Part shown: one piece after another, positions 22,840 through 31,681 of the stretch
How positions within the stretch are numbered: position 1 is the first letter of the stretch
How the letters are laid out: the number at the start of each line of letters is the position of its first letter
Source: an uncultured Kiloniellaceae bacterium
GTDB lineage: Bacteria > Pseudomonadota > Alphaproteobacteria > Kiloniellales > Kiloniellaceae
DNA: 64,000 nucleotides
NCBI GenBank assembly: GCA_947500035.1
Contig: CANMQP010000024.1
Span: 1-64,000 of the forward strand
Direction: 5' to 3'
Made by a program: the position numbers and the translations under genes
Notes under the pieces: generated by a model
The model's database searches: none
Seen by the model: only the letters and a program-made list of their open reading frames with translations
Told to the model about the DNA's origin: nothing

Positions 22840-25282
22840 AATTCACTCCCTTTTGCTTGAGCCAGGCGCGTGGCCAGTCATCGCCGTGGTCCGCCATGAT
22901 CTGGCGCACGTCCTTGATGCTATCCCGGTCGGAAACCCCCACAAAGGCGAGCGTCATCGGTCCCAGCTGGAGCTGGAACTGACGGCGGCCTTCGGGGGAG
23001 AAGAAGTAGTAATCCCGCTTTTTGGTGGCGTTCGCGATAATCTCGATCTGCCGTTCGTTCAGGCCGAAAGAGCGATAGAAATCGTGCGGCCCTGGAATGT
23101 CGCCCGTGCCTTTGTTCATGGCCTCTTCGTTGGGCAGCATGATCTTGGTCGGACAGGACTCAATCAGGACATCTAGGAGCCCGCTGCGGGTGGCGTCACT
23201 CAGGGATTGCGTTGAAAGCACCACGGCGCAGTTCTTCTTACGCAGGGTCTTCAGCCACTCCAGGATCTGCTCACGGAAGATCGGATGGTTGAGCATCAAC
23301 CAGGCCTCATCCATCAACAGCAGGGTTGGCTGGCCCTGGAGCCGTTGTTCGATACGGTGAAAGAGGTACAGCAGCACCGGCAGGGCGATCTTTTCGCCCC
23401 GGCGCATGATTTCCTCAATCTCAAAGACCTGGAAATGACCCTCCTGCAGATCGTCCTTGGCGGAGTCCAGGAGCTTCCCGGCGGGCCCGCCCAGGGTGTA
23501 ATACTCCAGGGCTTCGCGGAGGTCCGAATCTTGAAGGTTGCTCACGAAGTCGGTCAGGGTTCGGCCTTCACGGTCGGCCCGTAGCAGGCCCATGGCGTTG
23601 TGAATGGCGGTGTTGTGCGCCGGTGTGACCTTAATCCCTTGGAGTTCCAGGAGCTGGCGGATCCACTCTTCGGCCCAGGCCTGTTCGCTGTCGCTCTCGA
23701 CAGCGGCAAGCGGGCAAAAGCTGATCGGGTTGTCGTCGTTGCCCAGCTCGTAATGCGTTCCGCCGCAAGCCTTGGTGATGGTCATCAAGGAGTTGCCGTT
23801 GTCGAAGGCGAAGATCGTCGCCTTTGGATAACGCAGGAACTGAACGGCGGCGGTTGCCAGGAGTGTGGACTTGCCCGAACCGGTTGGTCCCATGATCAGG
23901 GTGTGGCCGAGGTCGCCGACATGAAGATTGATCCGGAACGCCGTGGTGCCTTCCGCCGAGGCGTAGAGGAGAGCCGGAGACTTCGGAGGATAGAAAGGAC
24001 AGGGGCAATGCTCCCGCCCCGCCCAGATCGACGTCAGCGGCAGGAGATCAACCAGGTTAAGGCTGTGCAGCACAGGGCGACGGACGTTCTGGACGCCATG
24101 CCCAGGCAGACTGCCAAGCCATGCTTCGACCGTGTTCACCGTCTCGATCCGGCAACTGAAGCTCAGCTGCTCGATCTCGCGCTTGATCCAACGGGCGGCT
24201 TCCTGGAGCGCCTGCGGATCCTCATCACTCAGAACAACGACAGAGGTGTAATAGCCGTAGGTGACGAGCTGGCTGGAGGCTTCCGCCATGGCCGTCTCAG
24301 TCTCTTGAACCATGAACTGGGCGTCTTGATCGATAATGCTGGAATGCGTGTTGAAGATCTGATCGGCAAAGCCCCGGACCTTCTGCTGCCACTTGCGATG
24401 AAACTTCTTGATATCGCGTTTGGCCTCGCCCGGATCCATGTAGATGAAGCGCGAGGACCAACGGTATGAGAGTGGCACCTGATCGAGCACGGCCAGGATC
24501 CCCGGATAGGACTCCTGCGGAAAGCCATCAATCGCCACGACCGCCAGATAGCGCTGGCCAACTCTTGGCGTCACCCCACCCCACATCTCACGCCCGCCAA
24601 TTACGGCGTCTAAGTACATCGGACAGGGCGGCAGGTTGATCGGGTGATTGTCCCCCGTCACTGCGAAGTGGAGGTACTGCAACAGCCGGTCGTTGACGTG
24701 CTGGCGTCCCGTCTCGTCTTCATAGGGTTCGCCGCGCAGACGCTTGAGAGAGACGACCGAACTTAGGGCATCTTCCAGATTGGCAACGGTGGCCTTGAAT
24801 TCAGCCAGGATCTTATCGCCTAGGGAGGAGCGCTTTGCGCCCCTGCCCTCATCGAACATCATGTCTGCGATCTTGGTGTTGTGCCGCAGCGGCGGCAGAT
24901 AAGTAACCGTCATCACGTAGAACGACTCATAGTGCTCGCCTGCCGTCTCAAACTGGCGGCGGCGTTCTTCGTCGATCATGCGGCTGATGGGATCCGGGAA
25001 GCTCGAACGCTCCGGAACCGGATAAACTCTGGTCGGCACCCGGATCGCGTCATGGTGGGTCATCCAACCGCTGCCCAGGCGCGACAGAGCCTCGTTGGCC
25101 CGGCTGCTAAGGGCATTGCGCTCTGAGACGGTCGCGCTCGCCAAGTCCTTGCCCCAATAGGCAAAGCCCGCTGTCAGCGAGCCGTCTTTGTTCAGCACTA
25201 TGCCGTCGTCGATGACGGCGGCGTAGTTCAAGAGATCCGGAAGCCCGGCCGTGGTGCCGCGAAAGGCCTTCAGTGCGAGCAT
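22823..25282 (-). CDS. trbE: Conjugal transfer ATPase TrbE (VirB4)
   Basis: 819 residues. An N-terminal VirB4 domain precedes a RecA-like ATPase: Walker A GPTGSGKST at 465-473, Walker B LLLMDEAWLM, and the downstream STQSLSD arginine/glutamine region. The closing FSPEGRRQFQLQLGPMTLAFVGVSD is typical of TrbE. This cytoplasmic ATPase energises pore assembly and pilus biogenesis. It follows trbD by 12 bases. Length is the family norm, with no sign of damage. Confidence 0.97.
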   Translation of the reverse strand: MLALKAFRGTTAGLPDLLNYAAVIDDGIVLNKDGSLTAGFAYWGKDLASATVSERNALSSRANEALSRLGSGWMTHHDAIRVPTRVYPVPERSSFPDPISRMIDEERRRQFETAGEHYESFYVMTVTYLPPLRHNTKIADMMFDEGRGAKRSSLGDKILAEFKATVANLEDALSSVVSLKRLRGEPYEDETGRQHVNDRLLQYLHFAVTGDNHPINLPPCPMYLDAVIGGREMWGGVTPRVGQRYLAVVAIDGFPQESYPGILAVLDQVPLSYRWSSRFIYMDPGEAKRDIKKFHRKWQQKVRGFADQIFNTHSSIIDQDAQFMVQETETAMAEASSQLVTYGYYTSVVVLSDEDPQALQEAARWIKREIEQLSFSCRIETVNTVEAWLGSLPGHGVQNVRRPVLHSLNLVDLLPLTSIWAGREHCPCPFYPPKSPALLYASAEGTTAFRINLHVGDLGHTLIMGPTGSGKSTLLATAAVQFLRYPKATIFAFDNGNSLMTITKACGGTHYELGNDDNPISFCPLAAVESDSEQAWAEEWIRQLLELQGIKVTPAHNTAIHNAMGLLRADREGRTLTDFVSNLQDSDLREALEYYTLGGPAGKLLDSAKDDLQEGHFQVFEIEEIMRRGEKIALPVLLYLFHRIEQRLQGQPTLLLMDEAWLMLNHPIFREQILEWLKTLRKKNCAVVLSTQSLSDATRSGLLDVLIESCPTKIMLPNEEAMNKGTGDIPGPHDFYRSFGLNERQIEIIANATKKRDYYFFSPEGRRQFQLQLGPMTLAFVGVSDRDSIKDVRQIMADHGDDWPRAWLKQKGVNYESYL

Positions 25283-25294
25283 GATGTGACCTCC

Positions 25295-25612
25295 TTAGAG
25301 ACGTTGGCGATCCTGACGCCAGGGACGGGAACGGGACTGGTAGTAGGCGGCTTGGCGGACATGCCGCATGTAGACTTTGGTCATCATGGGATCGGCCTTG
25401 GCCATGGCCCGGAAGAGGCCAAGGGCCACGAACCAGGCGCAACCTGCCGCGATGGCCATGACCAGCACGCCCTTGCTCGTTGTGTAGACCGCCGAGAACA
25501 TGAAGACCGACACGATCAGGGCGGTGAACAACACCAGCTCGCGTTCCGCACCGAACAGCAAAGCTGGCCGGTGCAGACTGCGGGCAATTGGGAGGCGGCG
25601 GATCTCTGCCAT
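25295..25612 (-). CDS. trbD: Conjugal transfer protein TrbD (VirB3)
   Basis: 105 residues from ATG 25612. The start [34 protein letters not shown] is the conserved TrbD/VirB3 beginning (a R-x-x-I/L-H-x-S/R-L...RP-x-L-x-GxER pattern). Two transmembrane helices follow (about 28-65), then RAMAKADPMMTKVYMRHVRQAAYY. Its ATG overlaps the stop of trbC by 1 base (TAATG). An upstream in-frame extension antisense to nothing known is rejected. Confidence 0.93.
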   Translation of the reverse strand: MAEIRRLPIARSLHRPALLFGAERELVLFTALIVSVFMFSAVYTTSKGVLVMAIAAGCAWFVALGLFRAMAKADPMMTKVYMRHVRQAAYYQSRSRPWRQDRQRL

Positions 25613-25935
25613 TAGGTGATGACCGCCGAAGTGACGCCAAAGAGCAGGCCGAGGACGTTGCTTGCACTGACGATCAAACCGATCACCAGAACCAAGAGGA
25701 TCAGGCGCCGGGCAAAATCGGGAAGATCGCCACCCCAGATCAGCACGCCGCCTGCGACCACGATTGCGATGATCGAAATCACGAAGGCCACGGGTCCGGT
25801 GATGGAATTCCTGATCGTCGTGAGTGGACTTTCCCAGGGGAGACCGGTCGATGTGGCGGCGTGAAGGTCGGCACCGGCCAAAACGATAAATGCCAGAGCG
25901 AGACAAAGCCCGAGGGCAGGATTAAGCGACCTCAT
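25612..25935 (-). CDS. trbC: Conjugal transfer pilin TrbC (VirB2)
   Basis: 107 residues from ATG 25935, which overlaps the trbB stop by 14 bases. A long signal peptide ([20 protein letters not shown]) precedes a mature pilin with two hydrophobic helices ([26 protein letters not shown] and [26 protein letters not shown]) and the conserved GPW/LPWE start. TrbC-type prepilins are processed and cyclised by TraF; no traF gene is visible here. Confidence 0.93.
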   Translation of the reverse strand: MRSLNPALGLCLALAFIVLAGADLHAATSTGLPWESPLTTIRNSITGPVAFVISIIAIVVAGGVLIWGGDLPDFARRLILLVLVIGLIVSASNVLGLLFGVTSAVIT

Positions 25936-26905
25936 AGGGGTACTCCTGTTCTTCCAATGACGTTGTGAGGTAGTCGCCGTCGAAGCCTTCGACGGCGATG
26001 ATTTCTTTGACGTGCCGACCTTTGGCGGTCTTGACGATGACGACGACGTAATCAATCGCTTCGGCGATCATCTTTTGCGCGGGCGCATGGCTGCCTTCGG
26101 CAACAAGCGCTTCCAGGCGCGAGAGGCCCTTGAGGGCCGTATCAGCGTGAACCGTGGCGATGCCGCCAGGATGTCCGGTGTTCCAGGCTTTGAGCAGCGA
26201 GAGCGCTTCAGGGCCCCTCACCTCGCCGACCAAAATGCGATCAGGCCGCAAACGCATGGTGGCCCGCAGCAGCTGCGTGAGATCGATCATATCGGTGCTG
26301 CGCAGGATGACGGCGTTTTCCGCCGTGCACTGGATCTCGCCAACGTCCTCGATGATGACCAGGCGATGCTCCGGCGCGACTTTGACAATCTCGTCAATCA
26401 GACCGTTGGCGAGTGTTGTCTTACCGGTTGAGGTTCCGCCAACCACGAGGATGTTCTTGCGCAGCTTGATCGCCTCTGTGATCAGGGCGTTTTGCGCGCG
26501 GGTCATGATGCCGTCCGCAACGTAGTCAGCCAGGGTGAAGACCTTGGAAGCCTTCTTGCGGATCGTGAAGGCGGGTCCGGAGACGACTGGCGGCACCAGG
26601 CCTTCAAAGCGAGAGCCATCGATTGGCAGCTCGCCTTCCAGGGTCGGGTTCATGGCGTTGATGGTGCAATCGAGCGTGCTGGCGATTGTCGCCATAGCGG
26701 CCATGGCTGAGACCGGCGATAACTCGCCGATGACTTCCATACCGCCGCCGCCGAGACGGTCTACCCACAGGCGACCGTCCGGGTTGAGCATAATCTCAAT
26801 GATGTCGGGATCATCTAGGGCCCGGAGTACGGTCGGACCCAGCTCGCGCCTTAGTTTCTGCGTGATTCTCTGTTGACGCTCGCGATGCTGCATCTGCCCG
26901 TACAC
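25922..26905 (-). CDS. trbB: Conjugal transfer ATPase TrbB (VirB11)
   Basis: 327 residues from GTG 26905; an ATG at 26893 is an alternative. N-terminal [31 protein letters not shown] is the TrbB signature; Walker [10 protein letters not shown] lies at 156-164, Walker B at [12 protein letters not shown], followed by the Asp box [19 protein letters not shown] and the [11 protein letters not shown] His box. This hexameric traffic ATPase drives pilus assembly and transfer. First gene of the trb operon. The upstream region holds a TTGACA-like element and a palindrome. Confidence 0.97.
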   Translation of the reverse strand: MYGQMQHRERQQRITQKLRRELGPTVLRALDDPDIIEIMLNPDGRLWVDRLGGGGMEVIGELSPVSAMAAMATIASTLDCTINAMNPTLEGELPIDGSRFEGLVPPVVSGPAFTIRKKASKVFTLADYVADGIMTRAQNALITEAIKLRKNILVVGGTSTGKTTLANGLIDEIVKVAPEHRLVIIEDVGEIQCTAENAVILRSTDMIDLTQLLRATMRLRPDRILVGEVRGPEALSLLKAWNTGHPGGIATVHADTALKGLSRLEALVAEGSHAPAQKMIAEAIDYVVVIVKTAKGRHVKEIIAVEGFDGDYLTTSLEEQEYPYEVA

Positions 26906-26963
26906 TCGTTGAAGGAGGTTTTTGTTGAGACCTACTACTGCGATATATAATAGTACGCTAGGC

Positions 26964-26978
26964 GCGAGAGATTCTCGC
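26964..26978. promoter_or_regulatory. Operator-like inverted repeat in front of trbB
   Basis: GCGAGA and TCTCGC flank GAT. A TTGACA hexamer on the minus strand abuts it (26979-26984). Both lie between the HTH gene at 27047 and trbB, where the promoter of the trb operon should be. A repressor, perhaps the HTH protein next door, could bind here. I could not fix a convincing -10 at standard spacing. Confidence 0.4.
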
Positions 26979-27046
26979 TGTCAACGATCAAAAGCGTGTC
27001 AGAACGAATATTTTGCAGGTTTAACGTGTGAAGAAATTATTGTGTG

Positions 27047-27277
27047 TTATTTTGGCGGCAAGAGTAGGACATGCAGGGGAGTTTTGAGGGCGATGGCGAT
27101 CTTATGTGCGTTATTGATCGAGATATTCGCCCGTTGATTCTCGACAGCGACAATATAAGTGTCTGTTAAACCTGTAGCTTCGGACATCTCTCGTATCTTT
27201 ATCCGTTGAGCTTCTCTCATGTGCTTGCTGTTGATAGCAAAATAGGAGAGAGACTCGCTGATTTCAGTTTCAGTCAT
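27047..27277 (-). CDS. Small XRE-family HTH regulator upstream of trb operon
   Basis: 76 residues. MREAQRIKIREMSEATGLTDTYIVAVENQRANISINNAHKIAIALKTPLHVLLLP is a complete XRE domain with no other domain. It is the gene directly upstream of trbB on the same strand, separated by about 140 bases, and AT-rich compared with the operon. It is the best candidate for a direct regulator of mating-pore expression. AAGAGC-type purine-rich sequence precedes the ATG at 27277. Confidence 0.8.
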   Translation of the reverse strand: MTETEISESLSYFAINSKHMREAQRIKIREMSEATGLTDTYIVAVENQRANISINNAHKIAIALKTPLHVLLLPPK

Positions 27278-27672
27278 CAGCTCTTCACCTCCGTGGCTTT
27301 AGTAGTGCTCCGAGGTATCATGACTAATTGAAAGTGTCTCATGTTCGCACTACTTTTTGAAAACTATTATTAATCATCTAATAAAATCTAAAATTCGAAT
27401 CGGGTTGAAAGCTTGGTCATCGCCTTTTGAGGGTATCGCATATCATTGTTCCCGCTAATCCAAAGAAGAGCGCTTGGGGTTACTTCTATGAATTGTGTGT
27501 GTTTTGCTATGCGAGTCGAGCGAATTTTATCGAAATCTCTCGTCGTCCTAAGTGTTGTGGAGAACATGCGCAAGTTTTGACAGAAAATGTAAAACGTCAC
27601 GCTCGGACTCCTACGTGAAATCAATGCTATCGGCAACGGCCTTCGAATTCGGCGCACTTTAGATGGCCCGAG

Positions 27673-27791
27673 GGCTTTGACACGTTAACTCCGAACCGCA
27701 GCTTTCGGTGTTTGGGCGGTTGCCGGCGCCACCACCTGATCTTGGGCGTGGCCTATCAAACTTTCGGATCCGGAGTTAACGTGTCAAAGCC
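27673..27791. repeat. 119-base segment with 21-base perfect inverted ends (MITE-like)
   Basis: The first 21 bases (27673-27693, starting GGCTTTGACACG) are perfectly complementary to the last 21 (27771-27791). The interior of 77 bases has no coding capacity. The GGCTTTG end resembles ends of some IS5-group elements, but no target duplication is visible next to it. It could be a non-autonomous element, a large hairpin or an element border. Confidence 0.5.
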
Positions 27792-28120
27792 TCTCCCGCC
27801 ACTAAGGTCGCATAGCTAATACCAATAATATACATAGCTATGGCCTATTTGCCGTTTAGCCGTTAGGTGCCGAGAGTTCGAGATGAGGCTCAAGCGAGAG
27901 GTCAAGCCTCAATGTCAAATGAAGCTTTCCAGTTGATTTGCGTGCCTGTCTCACTTTTCACGTCGGAGTGGGATCAAACTCAGCCGGAACTCTTTTGGAA
28001 ATTCGTTTGCCTACTCCAATAAACGCAATACCTCTTTTGCATCTTTACCAACCGACGAGGGGTTGATCATTTTTTTTGAACGCAAAGAAAAACGCGGATC
28101 GGACTCTCAGTCATTTGAGT

Positions 28121-28170
28121 AGAGCACGGCATATGATCTTGGTCAAAATGATCAAGAATGGTCGTGCTCT
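28121..28170 (+). promoter_or_regulatory. Hairpin upstream of peptide ABC operon
   Basis: AGAGCACG (28121-28128) pairs with CGTGCTCT (28163-28170), with an inner TCTTG/CAAGA pairing. It ends 22 bases before the start codon of the substrate-binding protein, just ahead of its ribosome binding site. It may be an operator or a leader hairpin affecting translation. Confidence 0.45.
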
Positions 28171-28192
28171 AAAAACAGGGAGACTACAAAAG

Positions 28193-29740
28193 ATGAAAAG
28201 ACTCGTTTTGGCATTTTCGGCACTCGCGATGGTCGCCGGTGGTGCTGTCGCGGAACCAGTGAGTGGCGGGCGCGCGAACGTCGTTATTCAGCCCGAACCC
28301 CCGAGTTTGATGCTGGGACTGGTTCAAAACGGACCGACGCAGATGGTCGCGGGAAATATCTACGAGAGCCTGCTGCGCTATGACCACGACCTGAACCCCA
28401 TGCCCTCGCTGGCAAAATCCTGGAGCGTCTCGGAAGACGGCAAGACCTATACCTTTACACTGCAGGACGGCGTGAAATGGCATGACGGCACGGCCTTCAG
28501 CGCCGCCGACGTGGTGTTCACCGCCGATGTCTTTCTGCGCGAGACCCACGCCCGGCTGCGCGCCTCGCTGAAACATGTGGAAAGCATCACGGCACCGGAC
28601 GACTCAACAGTCGTTTTCCAGCTGAAGAACCCCTTCGGCCCCTTTATTGGTATCTTCGAAGCCGGCACCATGCCGATCGTCCCCAAGCACATCTACGAAG
28701 GCACCGACTACAAGAAAAACCCGGCCAACAACACCCCGATCGGCACCGGTCCCTTCAAGTTCGCAGACTGGGTGAAAGGCTCCCACATTCTGCTGACCAA
28801 GAACGAGGCCTATTGGGACGAAGGCAAACCCTATCTCGACGAAATCTACTGGCATGTCATTCCCGACGCCAACTCGCGCGCCGTCGCCTTTGAAACCGGC
28901 AAAGTCGATGTGTTGCCCGGCGGTTCGATCGAGAACTTCGACGTGGAACGGATTTCCAACCTGCCCAACACCTGCGTGACCGACAAGGGTTGGGAATACT
29001 TCGGACCGCATGCTTTTCTGTGGCTGAACAACCGGCAGGGCCCGACCGCCAACAAGCAGTTCCGGCAAGCGCTGATGTACGCAATAGACCGGAATTTCGC
29101 CAAGGAGGTTCTGTGGAACGGCCTGGGCAACCTGGCCAGCGGTCCGGTATCGTCCTCGACAAAATTCTATTCGAACGACGTGACCCAGTACGATTACAAT
29201 CCGGACAAAGCTCGCGAGCTGGTCAAGGCCTCCGGTTACGACGGCACGCCGGTTCGTCTGCTGCCGATGCCTTACGGCGAGACCTGGCTGCGCTGGGGCG
29301 AAGCCGTGAAGCAGAACCTCCAGGAAGCGGGCATCAAAGTCGAGAGCGTCGCCACCGATGTCGCCGGCTGGAACCAGAAGCTCTCCGAATGGGATTACGA
29401 CATCGCCTTTACTTACCTCTACCAGTATGGCGATCCGGCCCTGGGAGTCGCCCGGACCTATGTCTCGACCAACATTGCCAAGGGCTCGCCCTGGAACAAT
29501 GTCGGCGGCTATGAGTCCACCGAGGTGGATAACCTCTTCGGCGAAGCTGCCCTGGCGGTGACGGCCGAGGAGCGTCAGGCGCTCTACAACAAGGTACAAA
29601 GCAAACTGGTTGACGATGTACCGGTTGCCTGGTTGCTCGAGCTTGGTTTTCCAACCATTCACAGATGTAACGTGAAAAGCCTCGTCAATACCGCCATTGG
29701 CGTCAATGACGGTTTTAAAGACGCCTACATCGAGAAGTAA
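28193..29740 (+). CDS. ABC transporter substrate-binding protein, family 5 (peptide/nickel type)
   Basis: 515 residues from ATG 28193; GGGAGA lies upstream and the choice gives a proper signal peptide (MKRLVLAFSALAMVAGGAVAE). The mature protein is a bacterial extracellular SBP family 5 member: GNIYESLLRYDHDLNPMPSLAKSWSVSEDGKTYTFTLQDGVKWHDGTAFSAADVVFT is the family signature region. FRQALMYAIDRN and the C-terminal hinge are also present. It binds oligopeptides or other small ligands in the periplasm; the ligand is unknown. First gene of an operon with two permeases and a fused ATPase; a strong stem-loop separates it from the permeases. Confidence 0.93.
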   Translation: MKRLVLAFSALAMVAGGAVAEPVSGGRANVVIQPEPPSLMLGLVQNGPTQMVAGNIYESLLRYDHDLNPMPSLAKSWSVSEDGKTYTFTLQDGVKWHDGTAFSAADVVFTADVFLRETHARLRASLKHVESITAPDDSTVVFQLKNPFGPFIGIFEAGTMPIVPKHIYEGTDYKKNPANNTPIGTGPFKFADWVKGSHILLTKNEAYWDEGKPYLDEIYWHVIPDANSRAVAFETGKVDVLPGGSIENFDVERISNLPNTCVTDKGWEYFGPHAFLWLNNRQGPTANKQFRQALMYAIDRNFAKEVLWNGLGNLASGPVSSSTKFYSNDVTQYDYNPDKARELVKASGYDGTPVRLLPMPYGETWLRWGEAVKQNLQEAGIKVESVATDVAGWNQKLSEWDYDIAFTYLYQYGDPALGVARTYVSTNIAKGSPWNNVGGYESTEVDNLFGEAALAVTAEERQALYNKVQSKLVDDVPVAWLLELGFPTIHRCNVKSLVNTAIGVNDGFKDAYIEK

Positions 29741-29755
29741 CCCCGTACTTCCTTA

Positions 29756-29802
29756 GGCGCGCCCAGCTCTTCCATAGAGAGATCTTCCACCCTGGGCGCG
29801 CC
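29756..29802 (+). terminator. Intercistronic stem-loop after the binding-protein gene
   Basis: GGCGCGCCCAG (29756-29766) pairs perfectly with CTGGGCGCGCC (29792-29802); CTTTT follows soon after. Located between the binding-protein gene and the first permease, it probably acts as a partial terminator or 3' stabiliser, giving more binding protein than permease, as is common in such operons. Confidence 0.7.
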
Positions 29803-29858
29803 AACCTTTTCCCACAGACTGCCGATTTGTTTGAACTGCCTGCGATCGAGTTTCCCTC

Positions 29859-30830
29859 ATGTCCATGATCCAGTTTATCGCCGCGCGTCTGACCAAGGCG
29901 GTGTTCGTGTTGATCGCCATTCTGATCCTGAACTTCTGCCTGATCCACGCCGCCCCCGGCGATCCCGCAGCCGTGATGGCGGGCGAAGCCGGTGCAACCG
30001 ACGAGCTCTTCCTGCAGCAGCTCCGCGAACAGTTCGGATTGGATCAGCCCTTTCACGTTCAGCTCTGGATTTACCTTTCGGATGTGATCCAGCTGGATCT
30101 CGGATACTCCTACCGCCAGCAGATGCCGGTCGCCGACTTGATCCTGGAACGCCTGCCCGCGACACTGCTGCTGACCGGCGCCGCCTTCGTCATTTCGCTG
30201 CTGTTCGGCATCACGGCGGGGGTTCTCTCCGCGGCGAATGTCGGCCGCTGGAAAGATACGCTGATTTCGATCCTCGCTCTGATCTTCTATGCGACCCCGC
30301 TCTTCTGGGTCGCGATTATGGCGGTCCTGCTGTTCTCCGTCACCCTGGGCTGGCTGCCGGGCTTCGGCTATGAGACGGTCGGCAGCACCTACACGGGGCT
30401 GCGCCGCGCGCTGGATATCGGCGCCCACCTGATCCTGCCCGCCGTGACCCTGGGCCTCTTCTTCACCGCCGTTTACGCGCGCATGACCCGGGCCTCCATG
30501 CTGGAGGTCAGCGAGATGGACTTCGTCAAGACCGCGCGGGCCAAGGGCCTGCCTCGGCGCACGATCCAGCGGCGGCATATTCTCCGCAACGCACTGCTGC
30601 CCATCGTCACTCTGGCGGGCCTGCAGGCCGGGCAGCTGGTGGGCGGCGCGGTCCTTACGGAGACGGTATTCGCCTGGCCGGGAATCGGCCGTCTGATGTT
30701 CGAAGCCCTGGCGCAGCGCGACTACAACCTGCTGCTGGGCATCTTCTTCGTTTCCGCAAGCATGGTGATCCTCTTCAACCTGGTGACGGACATTCTCTAC
30801 CGGGTCATCGATCCCCGCATCGCAAGCTAG
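29859..30830 (+). CDS. ABC transporter permease (DppB/OppB type)
   Basis: 323 residues with six predicted membrane helices. The N-terminal helix is followed by PGDPAAVMAGEAGATDELFLQQLREQFGLDQPFHVQLWIYL, the typical OppB/DppB periplasmic segment. The EAA motif region FVKTARAKGLPRRTIQRRHILRNALLPIVTLAGLQ is complete. It ends near LVTDILYRVIDPRI. It forms half of the inner-membrane channel with the next gene. Confidence 0.93.
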   Translation: MSMIQFIAARLTKAVFVLIAILILNFCLIHAAPGDPAAVMAGEAGATDELFLQQLREQFGLDQPFHVQLWIYLSDVIQLDLGYSYRQQMPVADLILERLPATLLLTGAAFVISLLFGITAGVLSAANVGRWKDTLISILALIFYATPLFWVAIMAVLLFSVTLGWLPGFGYETVGSTYTGLRRALDIGAHLILPAVTLGLFFTAVYARMTRASMLEVSEMDFVKTARAKGLPRRTIQRRHILRNALLPIVTLAGLQAGQLVGGAVLTETVFAWPGIGRLMFEALAQRDYNLLLGIFFVSASMVILFNLVTDILYRVIDPRIAS

Positions 30831-30844
30831 GCACGCAGTTCGAT

Positions 30845-31681
30845 ATGAAAGACTTCTGGACAAAGTATTCCCGCAATATCGGTGGCGTGGCCGGCATCGT
30901 CATTCTGGCAATCGTGCTGGTGGTCGCCATCGGCGCCCCGCTGCTCTTTCCGGACTCGCCCTGGAAGATGGTCCAGCGCCCCTTCCTGCCGCCGATGGCG
31001 GTTGACGGGATGCTGTTGGGGACCGACACCCTCGGCCGGAACGTCGCTGCCGGGGTCGCCCACGGCGCCCGGGTGTCTCTGCTGATCGGGCTGATCTCGA
31101 CAGTGGTCGCCCTGGCCATCGGCATTCCGATCGGCGCGACGGCCGGATACTTCGGCGGCATCGTCGACGACGCGCTGATGCGCTTCACCGAGTTCTTTCA
31201 GACCGTGCCCAACTTCGCGCTTGCCATCGTGCTGGTTGCGATCTTTCAGCCCAGCATCTATTCGATCGTCGGAGCCATTTCCATCGTGTCCTGGCCGCCG
31301 GTCGCGCGGCTGGTACGCGGCGAGGTTCTGTCGCTGCGCAAGCGCGAGTATGTGGAAGCCGCGATCTTGGCCGGGCAAAGCAACAGCAAGATCATCCTCA
31401 CCCAGATCCTGCCCAACGCCATGTCGCCGATCATCGTGCTGGGTTCCCTGATGGTTGCTACCGCGATCCTGCTGGAATCCTCACTCTCCTTCCTGGGTCT
31501 GGGAGATCCAAACGTAATCTCCTGGGGCTATATGATCGGCGCGGGCCGCACCGTGATCCGTCAAGCATGGTGGATTTCCTTTTTCCCGGGTATCGCGATC
31601 CTGCTTACGGTTCTGGCGCTTAATCTGATCGGCGAAGGACTCAATGACGCCCTGAACCCGCGTCTGGCGAGGAAGAGCTGA
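30845..31681 (+). CDS. ABC transporter permease (DppC/OppC type)
   Basis: 278 residues, six helices. The N-terminal helix, the segment LLGTDTLGRNVAAGVAHGARVSLLIGL and the EAA loop YVEAAILAGQSNSKIILTQILPNAMSPIIVLGSLMVATAILLESSLSFLGLG identify DppC-type permeases. It partners the preceding DppB-type permease. The stop overlaps the ATG of the ATPase gene by one base (TGATG), indicating coupled translation. Confidence 0.93.
   Translation: MKDFWTKYSRNIGGVAGIVILAIVLVVAIGAPLLFPDSPWKMVQRPFLPPMAVDGMLLGTDTLGRNVAAGVAHGARVSLLIGLISTVVALAIGIPIGATAGYFGGIVDDALMRFTEFFQTVPNFALAIVLVAIFQPSIYSIVGAISIVSWPPVARLVRGEVLSLRKREYVEAAILAGQSNSKIILTQILPNAMSPIIVLGSLMVATAILLESSLSFLGLGDPNVISWGYMIGAGRTVIRQAWWISFFPGIAILLTVLALNLIGEGLNDALNPRLARKS

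Larger units (their letters stand above)
27278..28192. other. Long intergenic region at the trb/metabolic border
   Basis: About 900 bases without a supported gene. Composition shifts from AT-rich near the HTH gene to host-like on the right. It contains a 119-base segment with 21-base inverted ends (27673-27791), two copies of CATAGCTA near 27810-27836, and a hairpin upstream of the next operon (28121-28170). Short frames in it lack ribosome binding sites and domain content. It is a plausible boundary of the acquired region. Confidence 0.6.

Noticed and set aside
26922-27137. Plus-strand 71-codon frame starting at TTG with AAGGAGG upstream, Cys-rich.
   Set aside because: It runs antisense through the promoter region and most of the XRE gene at 27047-27277, has no recognisable domain, and the purine-rich stretch can be coincidental. 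Kept out despite the good ribosome binding site.
27388-27657. Minus-strand 89-codon frame in the trb/metabolic gap.
   Set aside because: No ribosome binding site or domain, and it lies in the AT-rich non-coding border. May be a decayed gene.
28121-28170. Hairpin before the peptide ABC operon as a riboswitch.
   Set aside because: It is a single simple stem without a conserved aptamer-like core; reported only as a hairpin.
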